Below the pieces are notes generated by a model. It ran no database searches. It was given only the letters and a program-made list of their open reading frames with translations, and was not told the origin of the DNA. The position numbers and the translations under genes are program-made. A stretch of DNA of 21,067 nucleotides, from the NCBI GenBank assembly GCA_039024435.1, contig JBCCQH010000123.1, positions 1-21,067 on the forward strand, read 5' to 3'. Numbering within the stretch: position 1 is the stretch's first letter; each line of letters begins with the position of its first letter. Source of the DNA: JBCCQH01 sp039024435 (GTDB lineage Bacteria > Bacteroidota > Bacteroidia > J057 > JADKCL01). Positions 7,304-15,451 of this stretch are shown here, in pieces.

Positions 7304-10123
7304 CTATTTACGTTTGATGGTCAGTCCCCCGGTGAGTATTTCCCCGGTGCGGGTGTTTTCGACCTTGTACCAATAGACCCCATCGGGATTGGTGCCTCCG
7401 TTCCATACCGGGGCAAGCCCCTCCTGAGTCCATACCTTCCCCCCGGATCGGTTAAATACCGAGATGATCCACTGGTTTTCCTTCACCGTTGGCTTGTGCC
7501 GGATTTCCCACACGTCATTGGCCCCGTCACCATTGGGTGTCATCACCTGGGGAATGAAGATTTCTGACTCCGGGAGAATGAGAATTTGCAGGGAGTCGGT
7601 TTCACCCAGGCAAGCTCCCGAACGGGGCCGGATGAAATAGGCAAGCTCCCCGACCTCGTTTGTAGTCTCAATGCTCAATTGCAGTTCTTCCTGCCAGAAG
7701 CTCCCGGCCCGCAGCACCGGGGTGCTTCCGCTATCGCTGGCGGGTTGGACCCGGCCACCTGCGACAAACCACCAATCGACGCTCACGCTGTCAAGGTCCG
7801 CCTGAAATTGCACCTGGAAGACTTCCCCGTCGGTGATGATGCTGTCGTAGTCCAGGTAGGTAAGCGAGGGAGCCGGGCGCACCGAAAGGGTCATGCTGTC
7901 GCGGTCGGTGCAGCCCCCCAGGTCGTTGCGCACCGTGAGGGTGAACTTGTCGCCACCTGTAAGGGGAAAACCGGGCTGGAAAAGGTTGTTGTACTGAAAT
8001 CCCCGCACCGTCGAATCATTCCGGGCAAATGCAAATTGATCCCCGCCGAATCCCAGGAAGTCCATGCTTTCCCCCTGGCAAATCGTCGTCTCTTCGGGAT
8101 TGGTCATCAGGAGCGCATCGGGGCTTTGGTAGATCGTCAGGGAAAGCACGGTGTCTTCCGGGCAAGCTCCGCCCGAAGTGTAGCGGACGAGGTACGCCCC
8201 GGCCCGGCTGCTGTCCAGGTCGATCCCGCCCCAGGCGGGATTGTCGAATACCAGGAATCCGGTCGGCTCGATAAAGGTTCCCAGGCTGTCGGCCATCCCT
8301 TGGGGCGCGACCACCCCGGCCCCGGTGCAAAACTCGTCACCCGGATAACGGACGCTGACCACATCGCGGGAGTTGACGGTGATGGTAAAACCGTTGAGGG
8401 TGTCGGTACAGGCTCCGGGCGGAAAATACCGGACGTTATAGGTTCCCGGCTGCGAAGCCGAAAGGTCAACCTCCCCGGTGAACTGAGAGATAGCAAGACC
8501 GGGCGGGGATGCTTGGAAGGTTCCCCCGCTTTGCCCGGTGACGGTCGGGCCGGGGTCGGTTTCATCGGGGCAATACGCGGTCTTGGGAAAGGTGACGCTC
8601 ACCGTTGAGTCGGGGGCGAATATCCGAACCCGGTTGATGCTGCTGTCGGGACAAAACCCCACGATGCCCGGCACGGTGTACTGTATCAGGATGGAGTCCC
8701 CCGCAAGGCTTGCCCCCAGGTCGATCACCCCGGAGAAGGAATCAACCACCGCGCCCCCGTAAACGGCAGTGAAATAGCCGTTGGTGTCCCCGGTGATGGT
8801 CGGGGCCGGGTCGGGATCGGAGATGCAGTAAACCCCGGGGATATAGTCGAAGTCGGAAATGCCCTGGGGGGCGATTTCTAGGATGAAGGAGGACGTATCG
8901 GGGCAAGTTCCCGGACTGACATAGTTGATCGTGTAGAGGCCCGTCTGCGAGGCACCCAGGCTGACAAAGCCGCTCAGGCTGTCCAGGACGACCACCGAAT
9001 CATTGGCGAAGAAGAACCCGCCCCCCTGACCGGTCACCACCGGGGCGGCGATGGGAGTACCGTTGCAATAGGTCGTATCGGGATAGTAGAACCCTGCCGG
9101 GCTGCGCCCGGTGATCACCACCAGAGCGACGGTGCTGTCAGGACAGGGACCGGGGGTGACATAGCGCACCTGATAGCTTCCCGGAGGGGTCGCGTTCAGG
9201 TCGATCTCCCCGGTGGTGGTGCTTGCGAGGACCAACCCCGCCGAGAGGGCGACGAATCGCCCCCCCGGAACGGTCGTTAGTGGCAATGGGTTGGTGTCTC
9301 CCTCACAGAGCGGGGAAGGGTAGGAAAAGTTGGGGTTCTGAGTTTGGGTGATGGTGAGCGAGAACTGTGCGGTATCGGGACAAAGGCCGCTGGTGGTATA
9401 AGTGACCGGATAGGTTGCGGGTGTGGACTGGCTCAGGTCAACCGTCCCGCTGCCCTGGGCCACCCCTAACCCGGAGGGCGCGGTGAAGCTGCCCCCCAGG
9501 TCGCCGATCACCACCGGGTTGGGGTCTTGCCCCCCGGTGCAGTACCCGGTATCGGGATAGACAAAGGCGGCATCCCCAGCACTGGCAAGGGTCAGGGAAA
9601 AGGTGGCGGTGTCGGGACAAAGCGAATCGGTGAGGTAGGTCACGCTGTGCGGCCCGGTTGCGGATTGTCCCAGGAATAGCTGCCCGGTGGTGCTGTCCAG
9701 GACAAGGCCACCGGAGGGGCGGAAAACGCCCCCGGAGTCGCCCAGGATAACGGGAAGGGGATCGGGGCCGGGAAAGCAGTAAAGCGTATCGGGATAGGTG
9801 AAGCTGGCATTGCCCGGAGGGAGGATTTCCACCGCCACAGTGAAAGTGTCAGTGCAGGAGTCCAGGACGATGTAATGCAGGTCATAGAGGCCGGGAGTGC
9901 TTGCCCCCGGATTGAGGTTTCCGAGCGAGTCCACCGAGAGACCGGGGGAGGCGGCGAAATACCCGTTGGCCGGATAGATCGTGTCCGGTGCCTGGACCGG
10001 ATCAGTCGGGCAGAGCAAGGGGTCAGCCAGGGCGAAAAACGCGGTGTCGCACGAAGCGGTCTGTGCCTTTGCCCAGGCAATAGAAATCCACGCCACTAAG
10101 ATGGCGATCAAGATTGTTTTCAT
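7304..10123 (-). CDS. Large repeat-containing T9SS-exported surface protein (CHU_C domain)
   Basis: 939 aa. A Sec signal peptide (residues 1-20, ending KAQ) leads into about eight tandem Ig-like repeats of ~75-85 residues. Each has the pattern F-x-YP....YC....P.P....GG.F, then TG.IDL..S..G.Y.V.Y...G.CPDT, with paired cysteines. One or two further beta domains follow, and the last ~90 residues (FIPQVMTPNGDGANDVWEI ... GVYWYKVENTRTGEILTGGLTIKR) are a gliding-motility-type CHU_C domain, the type B sorting signal of the type IX secretion system. It is therefore expected to be moved across the outer membrane and held at the surface as an adhesin or stalk. It is first in an operon with the effector and the lipoprotein. 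It is more G+C-rich than the flanking regions. Such a protein is unusual cargo for a small integrative element. Confidence 0.88.
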   Translation of the reverse strand: MKTILIAILVAWISIAWAKAQTASCDTAFFALADPLLCPTDPVQAPDTIYPANGYFAASPGLSVDSLGNLNPGASTPGLYDLHYIVLDSCTDTFTVAVEILPPGNASFTYPDTLYCFPGPDPLPVILGDSGGVFRPSGGLVLDSTTGQLFLGQSATGPHSVTYLTDSLCPDTATFSLTLASAGDAAFVYPDTGYCTGGQDPNPVVIGDLGGSFTAPSGLGVAQGSGTVDLSQSTPATYPVTYTTSGLCPDTAQFSLTITQTQNPNFSYPSPLCEGDTNPLPLTTVPGGRFVALSAGLVLASTTTGEIDLNATPPGSYQVRYVTPGPCPDSTVALVVITGRSPAGFYYPDTTYCNGTPIAAPVVTGQGGGFFFANDSVVVLDSLSGFVSLGASQTGLYTINYVSPGTCPDTSSFILEIAPQGISDFDYIPGVYCISDPDPAPTITGDTNGYFTAVYGGAVVDSFSGVIDLGASLAGDSILIQYTVPGIVGFCPDSSINRVRIFAPDSTVSVTFPKTAYCPDETDPGPTVTGQSGGTFQASPPGLAISQFTGEVDLSASQPGTYNVRYFPPGACTDTLNGFTITVNSRDVVSVRYPGDEFCTGAGVVAPQGMADSLGTFIEPTGFLVFDNPAWGGIDLDSSRAGAYLVRYTSGGACPEDTVLSLTIYQSPDALLMTNPEETTICQGESMDFLGFGGDQFAFARNDSTVRGFQYNNLFQPGFPLTGGDKFTLTVRNDLGGCTDRDSMTLSVRPAPSLTYLDYDSIITDGEVFQVQFQADLDSVSVDWWFVAGGRVQPASDSGSTPVLRAGSFWQEELQLSIETTNEVGELAYFIRPRSGACLGETDSLQILILPESEIFIPQVMTPNGDGANDVWEIRHKPTVKENQWIISVFNRSGGKVWTQEGLAPVWNGGTNPDGVYWYKVENTRTGEILTGGLTIKRK

Positions 10124-10295
10124 ACGTTCAAACCGTTACCTATTCAACTACTAAGTGTCAGCCCCGCCCGAGATGCGGCGGCTGTCAGGTTCGTCTGAGA
10201 CGGCTACGGCTTGAAAAGTTAGGGTGTGTAGTCTGCTGATTGACGATGAAATTGCGCCCAGGCGGCAAAAGGCCACCCAGACGCGCCAAAACCAA
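10124..10295. promoter_or_regulatory. Upstream region of the surface-protein operon
   Basis: 172 bp without a gene. It contains a CAGCC...GGCTG inverted repeat (about 10157-10187) and, near the end of the hypothetical gene, GGTGGC-CTTTT-GCCGCC on the minus strand (10264-10280), which could be a weak terminator. No clear promoter pair was found. Confidence 0.3.
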
Positions 10296-10889
10296 CTATT
10301 CTGTTGGGGAGACATCGGGAAACAGCCTCCGGTGATGTTCTTTTAGGCGGTCGACCGGCATTCCTCCGACAAGCATACTTGGGAATTGGGAGGAAAACAG
10401 ATCGATGTCAGCAAAGCTGATATGGGTCACAAGGTCATTGTCGGTAAAGTCCTGGACCACCAGAATGTAGGCGGTGACATACTCATTCTCCCTTGCCTCC
10501 TGTTCCAAGAGCAGGAGCAGATCGATGCTGAGAATGTCGTCATTGCAGACCGTTACCGCCTTGTCGAGGTACTCCCCACACAAACGGTAATAGTGCAACA
10601 CAAACCGCCATTCGGCCTCGCCGGTGCTTCCCGGCTTTGTGCTGGTGTCGATCCGGTATTGATCATCGTGGTCTAACATATATCGGCTCAGGGCTATTGC
10701 CCCCTTCCAGGGGCGGGATTTATTGGTGTTCAGGCAGAGCTTTACCGCAATGTATTTGCGCTGTTCGAAGATGGCCCGGAACAGTCCGAAGAACTGTTCC
10801 AGGGCCGTTGCTTTACGAGTATGAAGTTCTTCGAACAAAACCGGGCTTTTTGCACCGGGGCAAACTCCGACGTACTGAATTCTGTGCAT
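10296..10889 (-). CDS. Hypothetical protein
   Basis: About 197 aa from the ATG at 10889; a TTG at 10919 would add ten low-complexity residues (GGGSAGSNR) that look untranslated. I do not recognise a domain. The sequence is helical and hydrophilic, with an 'EQFFGLFRAIFEQRKYIAVKLCLNTNK' helix-strand segment written here only in part as EQFFGLFRAIFEQ, a 'DILSIDLLLLLEQEAREN' acidic-leucine helix, and no signal peptide or membrane segment, so it is probably cytoplasmic. It is on the same strand as cluster 1 but 172 bp upstream, so its link to that operon is uncertain. Confidence 0.6.
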   Translation of the reverse strand: MHRIQYVGVCPGAKSPVLFEELHTRKATALEQFFGLFRAIFEQRKYIAVKLCLNTNKSRPWKGAIALSRYMLDHDDQYRIDTSTKPGSTGEAEWRFVLHYYRLCGEYLDKAVTVCNDDILSIDLLLLLEQEARENEYVTAYILVVQDFTDNDLVTHISFADIDLFSSQFPSMLVGGMPVDRLKEHHRRLFPDVSPTE

Positions 10890-10939
10890 TCTGTTTGACC
10901 CCGCCGATCCGCCACCCAAACGGGCGGCGGGACGGGGAA

Positions 10940-11290
10940 ATCTAATCTTGGACCACTATGGTCCCCGACAAATGACTTGGCTTACCGTATGAATCAAACC
11001 TGTTTTTTTGACTGATCACCGCCCCCATGTTGCAGGGGGCGGTACGATCAGAAACAGTTCAAACCCGACTTTTATCAGATAACTCAACCAACTAAATCGG
11101 GAGGTCCAGGATTGGAGAAACCGGCGATGATTTAAGGCCATTCATCGATAAAGTTTGACCCCGGCCTCCCGAATTGGTTGGATAAAAGGATATAGATAAA
11201 AACAAATTGAATCGGTTATTTCGAGGCCGATGACCTGCGAACTAACCGATCAGAGCGGACGCTCCAATCGGGCAAACTAACTAATCATAA
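10940..11290. other. Gene-free stretch packed with inverted repeats
   Basis: No credible ORF. Successive palindromes are: GGACCA/TGGTCC (10950-10964); a long imperfect hairpin 10999-11057 with core CCGCCCCC/GGGGGCGG, extended by CTGATC/GATCAG and CTGTTT/AAACAG; CAACCAACTAAATCGGGAGG (11085-11104) against CCTCCCGAATTGGTTGG (11165-11181); ATCGGTTA/TAACCGAT (11211-11250); and GAGCG/CGCTC (11253-11264). Strand and function are unknown; a structured RNA, a recombination site or a decayed insertion end are all possible. Confidence 0.5.
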
Positions 11291-11399
11291 CAAACAAATC
11301 AGTGTGTGGTCTTGCCTGAAAAAGGTAGCAAGTTCTGGCTCCGTTTTACATCAAAAATCACCATGTTGATTTGTAGGTGTTGATCCATCCGGCTATATT

Positions 11400-11639
11400 T
11401 CAAGGAACTGCTGTTCTGGTGCAGGTCGTCAAACTTTGACACCAGAACCGGTGGGGTGGGGCCGGGCCAATGTCCGGCCCCCAATCTTTTTCATCAATGG
11501 CTTCCCCGTAACAAAGCGTCTCCTCAATGGAGTTGTCACCGCCGAAACTGGTAGAAGCCAATTCAGGAAAAGAACTCGTAGTGATTTCGTCTAAGCGTTC
11601 TAAATCTTTGACGAGGACTAAGATAGTTTGATAGAACAA
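11400..11639 (-). CDS. Doubtful small acidic ORF, divergent from the 505-aa gene
   Basis: 79 aa from a TTG start; there is no ATG. The first ~50 residues are acidic and look protein-like (LVKDLERLDEITTSSFPEL, then STSFGGDN), while the tail is Pro-rich and less convincing. It shares an ~85-bp divergent upstream region with the 505-aa gene. No family recognised. It may be a peptide gene, or merely an open frame in regulatory DNA. Confidence 0.2.
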   Translation of the reverse strand: MFYQTILVLVKDLERLDEITTSSFPELASTSFGGDNSIEETLCYGEAIDEKDWGPDIGPAPPHRFWCQSLTTCTRTAVP

Positions 11640-11655
11640 AAAAGGAAAACAACTC

Positions 11656-11687
11656 TTTGCAAAATTGTACGTTAGCTATTAACTTTC
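11656..11687 (+). promoter_or_regulatory. Bacteroidota-type promoter of the 505-aa gene
   Basis: TTTG (11656-11659), 20 bp, then TAACTTTC (11680-11687) matches the TTTG-N19-21-TAnnTTTG consensus with one mismatch. It would start transcription about 30 bp before the ATG at 11726. Confidence 0.45.
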
Positions 11688-11725
11688 ATTCGCTACTATT
11701 ACCCTAATTACGCTATTTCTAACTA

Positions 11726-13243
11726 ATGGGAAGCCGTAGTCAAACACTATGGGAACTGATTCAATCCTTAGATGCTGCCGAACTATTGAAGTTTCGGGAG
11801 AGAGCATTTGATAGGAGGCGAAAGGGGTATCCCAATTACGTCAAACTATTCGATGCAATTAAGAAGCAGGAAGTATATGATGAGTTGGAGATTGAGGAAA
11901 GCCTAAAGGACGAACCGTTTGTAAACCACCTTCACCGCACAAAGAATTACTTGTACCATAGGATTCTGGAGTTCATACGTGATGCCCAGGAGGACGAGGA
12001 AACAGATTTGGCAAAACTGATGGATGGGATCAAGATTGTTTATGAGAAGGGGCTATTTTCCCACCTACCGCCATTACTGAAAAGGGCTTCGAAAATGGCA
12101 GAGAAGACCGAAGATTTTCCATCATTAAGAAAATTGATTTCATTCGAATCAGGGATTTTGAGGAAAAGACGAGACTGGAAATCCTATTCTGAAAAAATAG
12201 AAACCCTCGTCAATAAATCAAACCAGATTTTTGCAAAGGAGAAGAATCTATTTGAACTCGAAAATGTTGAAAAGCTATTCGAAATAATATGGGGACAAAC
12301 TGGCGATGAAAAAGCAGAATTGCTGAAAAAGGTCGAATCGTTGGGAAAGATCTACAATCCTGCTTTTGCTATTTCTCACAGTGCAAGAATTATACAGCTC
12401 TACATTCAAATTTCGATTCACAACATAAGGGGAGAAAAAGAAAAGGTCATCAGGGGTTGCGATGAAGCTATTGAGGTTTTTAAGGAGAACAAAGGTTTGA
12501 TGGCAGACAAGGAAAGATATTACACACTTTGTAGGCTTATTCTATTAGGCTCATTATTCCGGGTTATGACCCTAGATTTTGAGGGGGCAAAAACTACATT
12601 TGATAGCTTCCGAACCCTTGCTAAATCCCATAAGCGAACCCCGCTTGAATACTTGGAAAACAAAACGATTTTCTCCCTTTCCCTGGGCCATAAATCATGT
12701 GATCCCAACCTCATTTTAACCTGCTTAGGTGACTATAAGAGGTTAAAATCCAATTCTTTCTCTGAAAGAAATGTTGTTTCGGAGATTACCATAAACCATT
12801 TGGCAGGTACTACTTTAATATATGCCGGATTCCCTGAAAAGGCGATTTTTTGGATAAACAACAATCGCAATCGAAATGACATGGACAACCGTCCTGACTT
12901 ATTGAATCATTCACGATTGCTTTTCCTTGCTTGCCACTGGGAATTAGGGAATGTTGAGGTAGTTGATAGAGAAGTTCGCAGCATTCGAAAATCCTGGGGG
13001 AGAAAAGGGCAAATATCCCCACCAATATCATTGGTTCTTGAATTATTCGCCGCTCTTTCCCAAGACCCCCAAGGATTTAAAAATATCCTCCGGTCAACCA
13101 GTTCGAGAATCGAAAAAGTTGCCAACAGTGCAAGCTGGAAAAGATTCGAGAATTACTTTGACTTCTCTACTTGGATTCTGGCTGGAATTGAAGGTCGGTC
13201 AACCATGTCAATTTTTCAGGAGAGACTCAAAGACCGTCTGTGA
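11726..13243 (+). CDS. All-helical TPR-like protein, unknown function
   Basis: 505 aa, the only convincing plus-strand gene here. There is no signal peptide or membrane segment. The N-terminus has an LWELIQSLDAAELLKF opening, then NYVKLFDAIKKQEVYDE and 'HL.R.KNYLYHRILEFIR', a pattern I associate with ~500-aa helical proteins abundant in Saprospiria genomes, of no established role. The rest is a series of amphipathic helix pairs with TPR-like spacing, suggesting a protein-binding scaffold. It has its own promoter, is more A+T-rich than the cargo clusters and runs against them, so it may be a separate acquisition. Its last 17 bp overlap the 3' end of the convergent secreted-protein gene. Confidence 0.85.
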   Translation: MGSRSQTLWELIQSLDAAELLKFRERAFDRRRKGYPNYVKLFDAIKKQEVYDELEIEESLKDEPFVNHLHRTKNYLYHRILEFIRDAQEDEETDLAKLMDGIKIVYEKGLFSHLPPLLKRASKMAEKTEDFPSLRKLISFESGILRKRRDWKSYSEKIETLVNKSNQIFAKEKNLFELENVEKLFEIIWGQTGDEKAELLKKVESLGKIYNPAFAISHSARIIQLYIQISIHNIRGEKEKVIRGCDEAIEVFKENKGLMADKERYYTLCRLILLGSLFRVMTLDFEGAKTTFDSFRTLAKSHKRTPLEYLENKTIFSLSLGHKSCDPNLILTCLGDYKRLKSNSFSERNVVSEITINHLAGTTLIYAGFPEKAIFWINNNRNRNDMDNRPDLLNHSRLLFLACHWELGNVEVVDREVRSIRKSWGRKGQISPPISLVLELFAALSQDPQGFKNILRSTSSRIEKVANSASWKRFENYFDFSTWILAGIEGRSTMSIFQERLKDRL

Positions 13244-13586
13244 CAACAGTTATGACACAGCCCCCGATAGTTACCCTGAAAGATTGGCCATTTTCCCAAT
13301 CCCCTCCCAGGTACTCAATGGTCATTTCATCCGTTCGATAGTAGGCTTGCAAATATTGGCCAAAGGAGTAATTGAATTCCTGGTCCATCATCGGCTTTGC
13401 ATCGGAAATAATCCTGGTAACGATCCATGCCCGGAACTTACCATTTGGAAAGCATACACACGGGCCGGAAGGCAAGGCAAAACATGCATTGTTGGATTGT
13501 CCAGAGGGGCATTGTGCCTGGGACTGACTTGGAAGGGCAAAAAGAAATAAAATGAAGGTCGTTAAGAGTACGAGTGTCTTTTTCAT
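13227..13586 (-). CDS. Small secreted protein
   Basis: 119 aa. A clear Sec signal peptide (MKKTLVLLTTFILFLFALPS, with predicted cleavage after SQAQ) leaves a mature protein of ~95 aa with four or five cysteines: CPSG, CFALPSGPCVCFP and, near the end, GGCVITVV. The closely spaced Cys residues suggest disulphides. I do not recognise the family. It is converged on by the 505-aa gene, with a 17-bp overlap of the two 3' ends. Just upstream is a tandem GACAGTGACAGT (~13606-13617). It may be a small effector or adhesin; no partner gene is evident. Confidence 0.7.
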   Translation of the reverse strand: MKKTLVLLTTFILFLFALPSQSQAQCPSGQSNNACFALPSGPCVCFPNGKFRAWIVTRIISDAKPMMDQEFNYSFGQYLQAYYRTDEMTIEYLGGDWENGQSFRVTIGGCVITVVTDGL

Positions 13587-13803
13587 AGTTTAAAATGTTT
13601 ATTTCGACAGTGACAGTCTAAAAATAATCATACACCACCAGACAGAAAAGAAAGGGAACCATAATCGGGAAATCGCAGGTTTTGATCGAGGCGAAAAAGG
13701 CGGCCCCGCCACTCGTGGCGAGGCCAGAAATGAAGAAATTGTTTTAGAACTCAAAATGGGGGATTCTGGGGCAATCAGCATTTACTACGCCCCCGGGATG
13801 ATC
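13587..13803. promoter_or_regulatory. Region between the second HTH gene and the small secreted protein
   Basis: About 217 bp containing the terminator at 13694-13725 and A+T-rich upstream sequence of the secreted-protein gene. No further gene is supported. Confidence 0.4.
13694..13725 (-). terminator. Rho-independent terminator closing the maintenance module
   Basis: GGCCCCGCCA (13702-13711) and TGGCGAGGCC (13716-13725) form a 10-bp stem with one mismatch and a 4-nt loop. On the minus strand it is followed by CG then CCTTTTTCGCC (T run 13694-13698). It follows the HTH gene ending at 13804 and insulates cargo from replication genes. Confidence 0.75.
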
Positions 13804-14157
13804 TCACTCCAGCTTTTCCGCCTTCATGGTGAGCCTTTCCACTTCCTCGCGGGGGATGTGGATGGCGGTTCCGTGTCCGCCCGGTTGGGTAGACTTGTAG
13901 GTTCCGTCCTGGCACCTTCGGATCACGGTGTTCTTGCTCACTCCGATGATTTGGGCAAACTCAGCCGGGGAAAAGAACTGCTTTTCCTTCCCGTCCAGGC
14001 CATTTCCCTGGGTCGTAAACATCTTCTGGTACATGGGCCGGATCAGGTCGCCTATCCGGTCGATCCGCTCACCTAGCCGTTGTTCCAGGCTCACAAGCTC
14101 GGCGCGGGTGACAAGTTGGTTGAGGTCATTGGTGGTTACTGGCATGGATAGTTGCAT
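13804..14157 (-). CDS. HTH_17-type DNA-binding protein with coiled-coil N-terminus
   Basis: 117 aa. Residues ~15-45 (LVTRAELVSLEQRLGERIDR) form an amphipathic coiled-coil likely to mediate oligomerisation. Residues ~62-110 are a helix-turn-helix of the excisionase/MerR-like HTH_17 type: FFSPAEFAQIIGVSKNTVIRRCQDG, here cited only by its key parts FSPAEFAQIIGVS and NTVIRRCQDG, then a wing ending IPREEVERL. Such proteins in Bacteroidota elements act as excisionase or regulator. It is last in the maintenance module before the terminator, and its ATG abuts the TAA of a short upstream ORF. With another HTH_17 gene at 17997, the element has two candidate directionality/regulatory factors. Confidence 0.8.
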   Translation of the reverse strand: MQLSMPVTTNDLNQLVTRAELVSLEQRLGERIDRIGDLIRPMYQKMFTTQGNGLDGKEKQFFSPAEFAQIIGVSKNTVIRRCQDGTYKSTQPGGHGTAIHIPREEVERLTMKAEKLE

Positions 14158-14292
14158 TTATGGTTTGACGATGAAGAAATGTTGATGCGACACGATGTTG
14201 CCTTGTGGCAGGGTTCGTGTCGGGTTGTAGTAGCCTTGCGGTTGGGTTGCCGATTGTTGCCGCAGGTTGTTGCACAATGCAGATAGCGGCAT
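14158..14292 (-). CDS. Possible 44-aa ORF in a repeat-rich gap
   Basis: It begins MPLSALCNN and is rich in Gln, Asn and Pro. Its TAA is immediately followed by the ATG of the HTH gene, which would suit translational coupling. The same frame can be extended upstream to 14451, overlapping the zinc-finger gene's end by 23 bp. Three frames are open here and no domain is recognisable, so this may be non-coding. The DNA (14158-14428) contains repeated TTGTTGC and CCTTGCGGT motifs and the hairpins TGCGGT/ACCGCA (~14395-14408) and ACCGC/GCGGT (~14301-14312). Confidence 0.25.
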   Translation of the reverse strand: MPLSALCNNLRQQSATQPQGYYNPTRTLPQGNIVSHQHFFIVKP

Positions 14293-14428
14293 AAGGCGGC
14301 ACCGCTGGCGGTTTGGGCGGTGTAGGCATAGATCAATCAGGTTGATGTTGAGATGGTGAGAGATGGCAACAGATGACCCATTGTTGCAGAACCTTGCGGT
14401 AAACCGCAGATGATAGCAGTAAAAAGTA

Positions 14429-15451
14429 TCACGCTCTCCGCGCGGCTGCAATCACCCGGTCCATCCTTTCGAGAAAAGCATCGGTAGGATTCAGGGCCAT
14501 ACTCTCATATCCCTGGTCCCGTTGGTCCTCCACCAATCCTGAGAAAACGTCCAGTTCATAGAGGAGTTCCAGGCGGTGAGTGTGATCGGCGGGTATGAGC
14601 CGGAACCGATCCGAGCGGACAAAGGAGCGCATCCGCATCAAAAGCCGCTCCACCGTTTCGAGTTCCACCTCGTCGGCATGGGCGAATTCCAGCAGCCGGG
14701 GGAACCAGCGCACGATCCGGGCGTTCATCTCCGCGATGGCGGCTTGCTGTTGTTCCTCTTCCAGTTCTATGCGGGCCTCGGCGTAGATGTCCACCGGGAT
14801 GCCGTCGATGGATTGGAGGAATTCAAACCAGGTCTCATCGGAGTACCGGGCTGGCTTGTGCTTCAATGCCAGTTGGTCCAGACGGGGAAGCTGTGCCAGG
14901 GCCTGGGCGGTAAACATCCCATTGGGCGCATAGAAGTGCAGGGGGTAGCGTCTGCGCTCGTCGGGTTCGGGATCATGGCTTGCGTTACGGTGAAGGTCGT
15001 TTCTATCGTAACCTGGCTGGCTGCTGTCGTAACGCTCAGAGCCGATCTTACCGTAACGCGGGTCGGATTTACCGTAACGTACCGTACCGTTGTTACGGTG
15101 ATCGTCGGAATTTCTACCGTAACAATCATCATTTTTACCGTAACTGAGGCCGTTTTTTTCGTAATGTCCGGTTTCAGCGTTACGGTAGCCCGATTCGGCT
15201 CCCAGGCCGTCGGGATAATCGCCGTGATTACCTTCCCATTCGGATTGATCGTTGGGGAGTTCCTCTTTCCATTCCTCCTCCTGTTCGTCCCAATCGGGAT
15301 CTTCCGGGTGGTTGAGATATTCGTCCGGGGGGACTTTATTCTCCTGCCGGGATCGGTAGGCTTGTTGCTTGCAGGAGGTCGAGCAGTATTTTGCCCGGTG
15401 GGAGGTCGTTTCGAACTTCTCCCCGCAATTCTCGCATAAAGATTCGATCAT
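14429..15451 (-). CDS. Zinc-finger protein with heptad Tyr repeats; candidate replication initiator
   Basis: 340 aa. The N-terminus has a Cys4 finger: C6-x2-C9 and C23-x3-C27 (CENCG, then KYCSTSCKQQ). A very acidic linker (~42-75) follows, then residues ~89-156 hold ten short units of 6-8 residues, mostly [YH]-x-[KR]-N (YGKN, YGRN, YDRN, HRN). The C-terminal ~180 residues are helical, with no family recognised. The repeat part is encoded by an array of 8-bp DNA sites (separate entry). The gene sits between the primase-helicase and the second HTH gene, which with the embedded array suggests an origin-binding or initiator role, by analogy with lambda O; this is inference. No catalytic motif is seen. 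Confidence 0.75.
   Translation of the reverse strand: MIESLCENCGEKFETTSHRAKYCSTSCKQQAYRSRQENKVPPDEYLNHPEDPDWDEQEEEWKEELPNDQSEWEGNHGDYPDGLGAESGYRNAETGHYEKNGLSYGKNDDCYGRNSDDHRNNGTVRYGKSDPRYGKIGSERYDSSQPGYDRNDLHRNASHDPEPDERRRYPLHFYAPNGMFTAQALAQLPRLDQLALKHKPARYSDETWFEFLQSIDGIPVDIYAEARIELEEEQQQAAIAEMNARIVRWFPRLLEFAHADEVELETVERLLMRMRSFVRSDRFRLIPADHTHRLELLYELDVFSGLVEDQRDQGYESMALNPTDAFLERMDRVIAAARRA
14984..15186. repeat. Iteron-like array of ten ACCGTAAC sites inside a gene
   Basis: ACCGTAAC is exact on the plus strand at 15051, 15071, 15116 and 15137 and on the minus strand (GTTACGGT) at 14984, 15092 and 15179. Variants ATCGTAAC (15006), GTCGTAAC (15027) and TTCGTAAT (15158) fill the remaining positions. 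Start-to-start spacings are 22, 21, 24, 20, 21, 24, 21, 21 and 21 bp, i.e. two helical turns. I found no other copy of the octamer in the window. Confidence 0.7.

Noticed and set aside
6315..7376. 353-aa plus-strand open frame
   Set aside because: It is antisense to the effector gene, whose domains and catalytic motifs are clear on the minus strand.
7586..8608. 340-aa plus-strand open frame
   Set aside because: Antisense shadow of the GC-rich Ig-repeat surface-protein gene.
14984..15186. CRISPR array
   Set aside because: Units are only 8 bp, period is ~21 bp, orientation varies, and the array lies within a gene with no cas genes nearby.
14576..15439. 287-aa plus-strand frame with Val/Thr-rich repeats resembling a membrane or adhesin protein
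   Set aside because: It is antisense to the zinc-finger gene; the apparent repeat is the ACCGTAAC array read in another frame.
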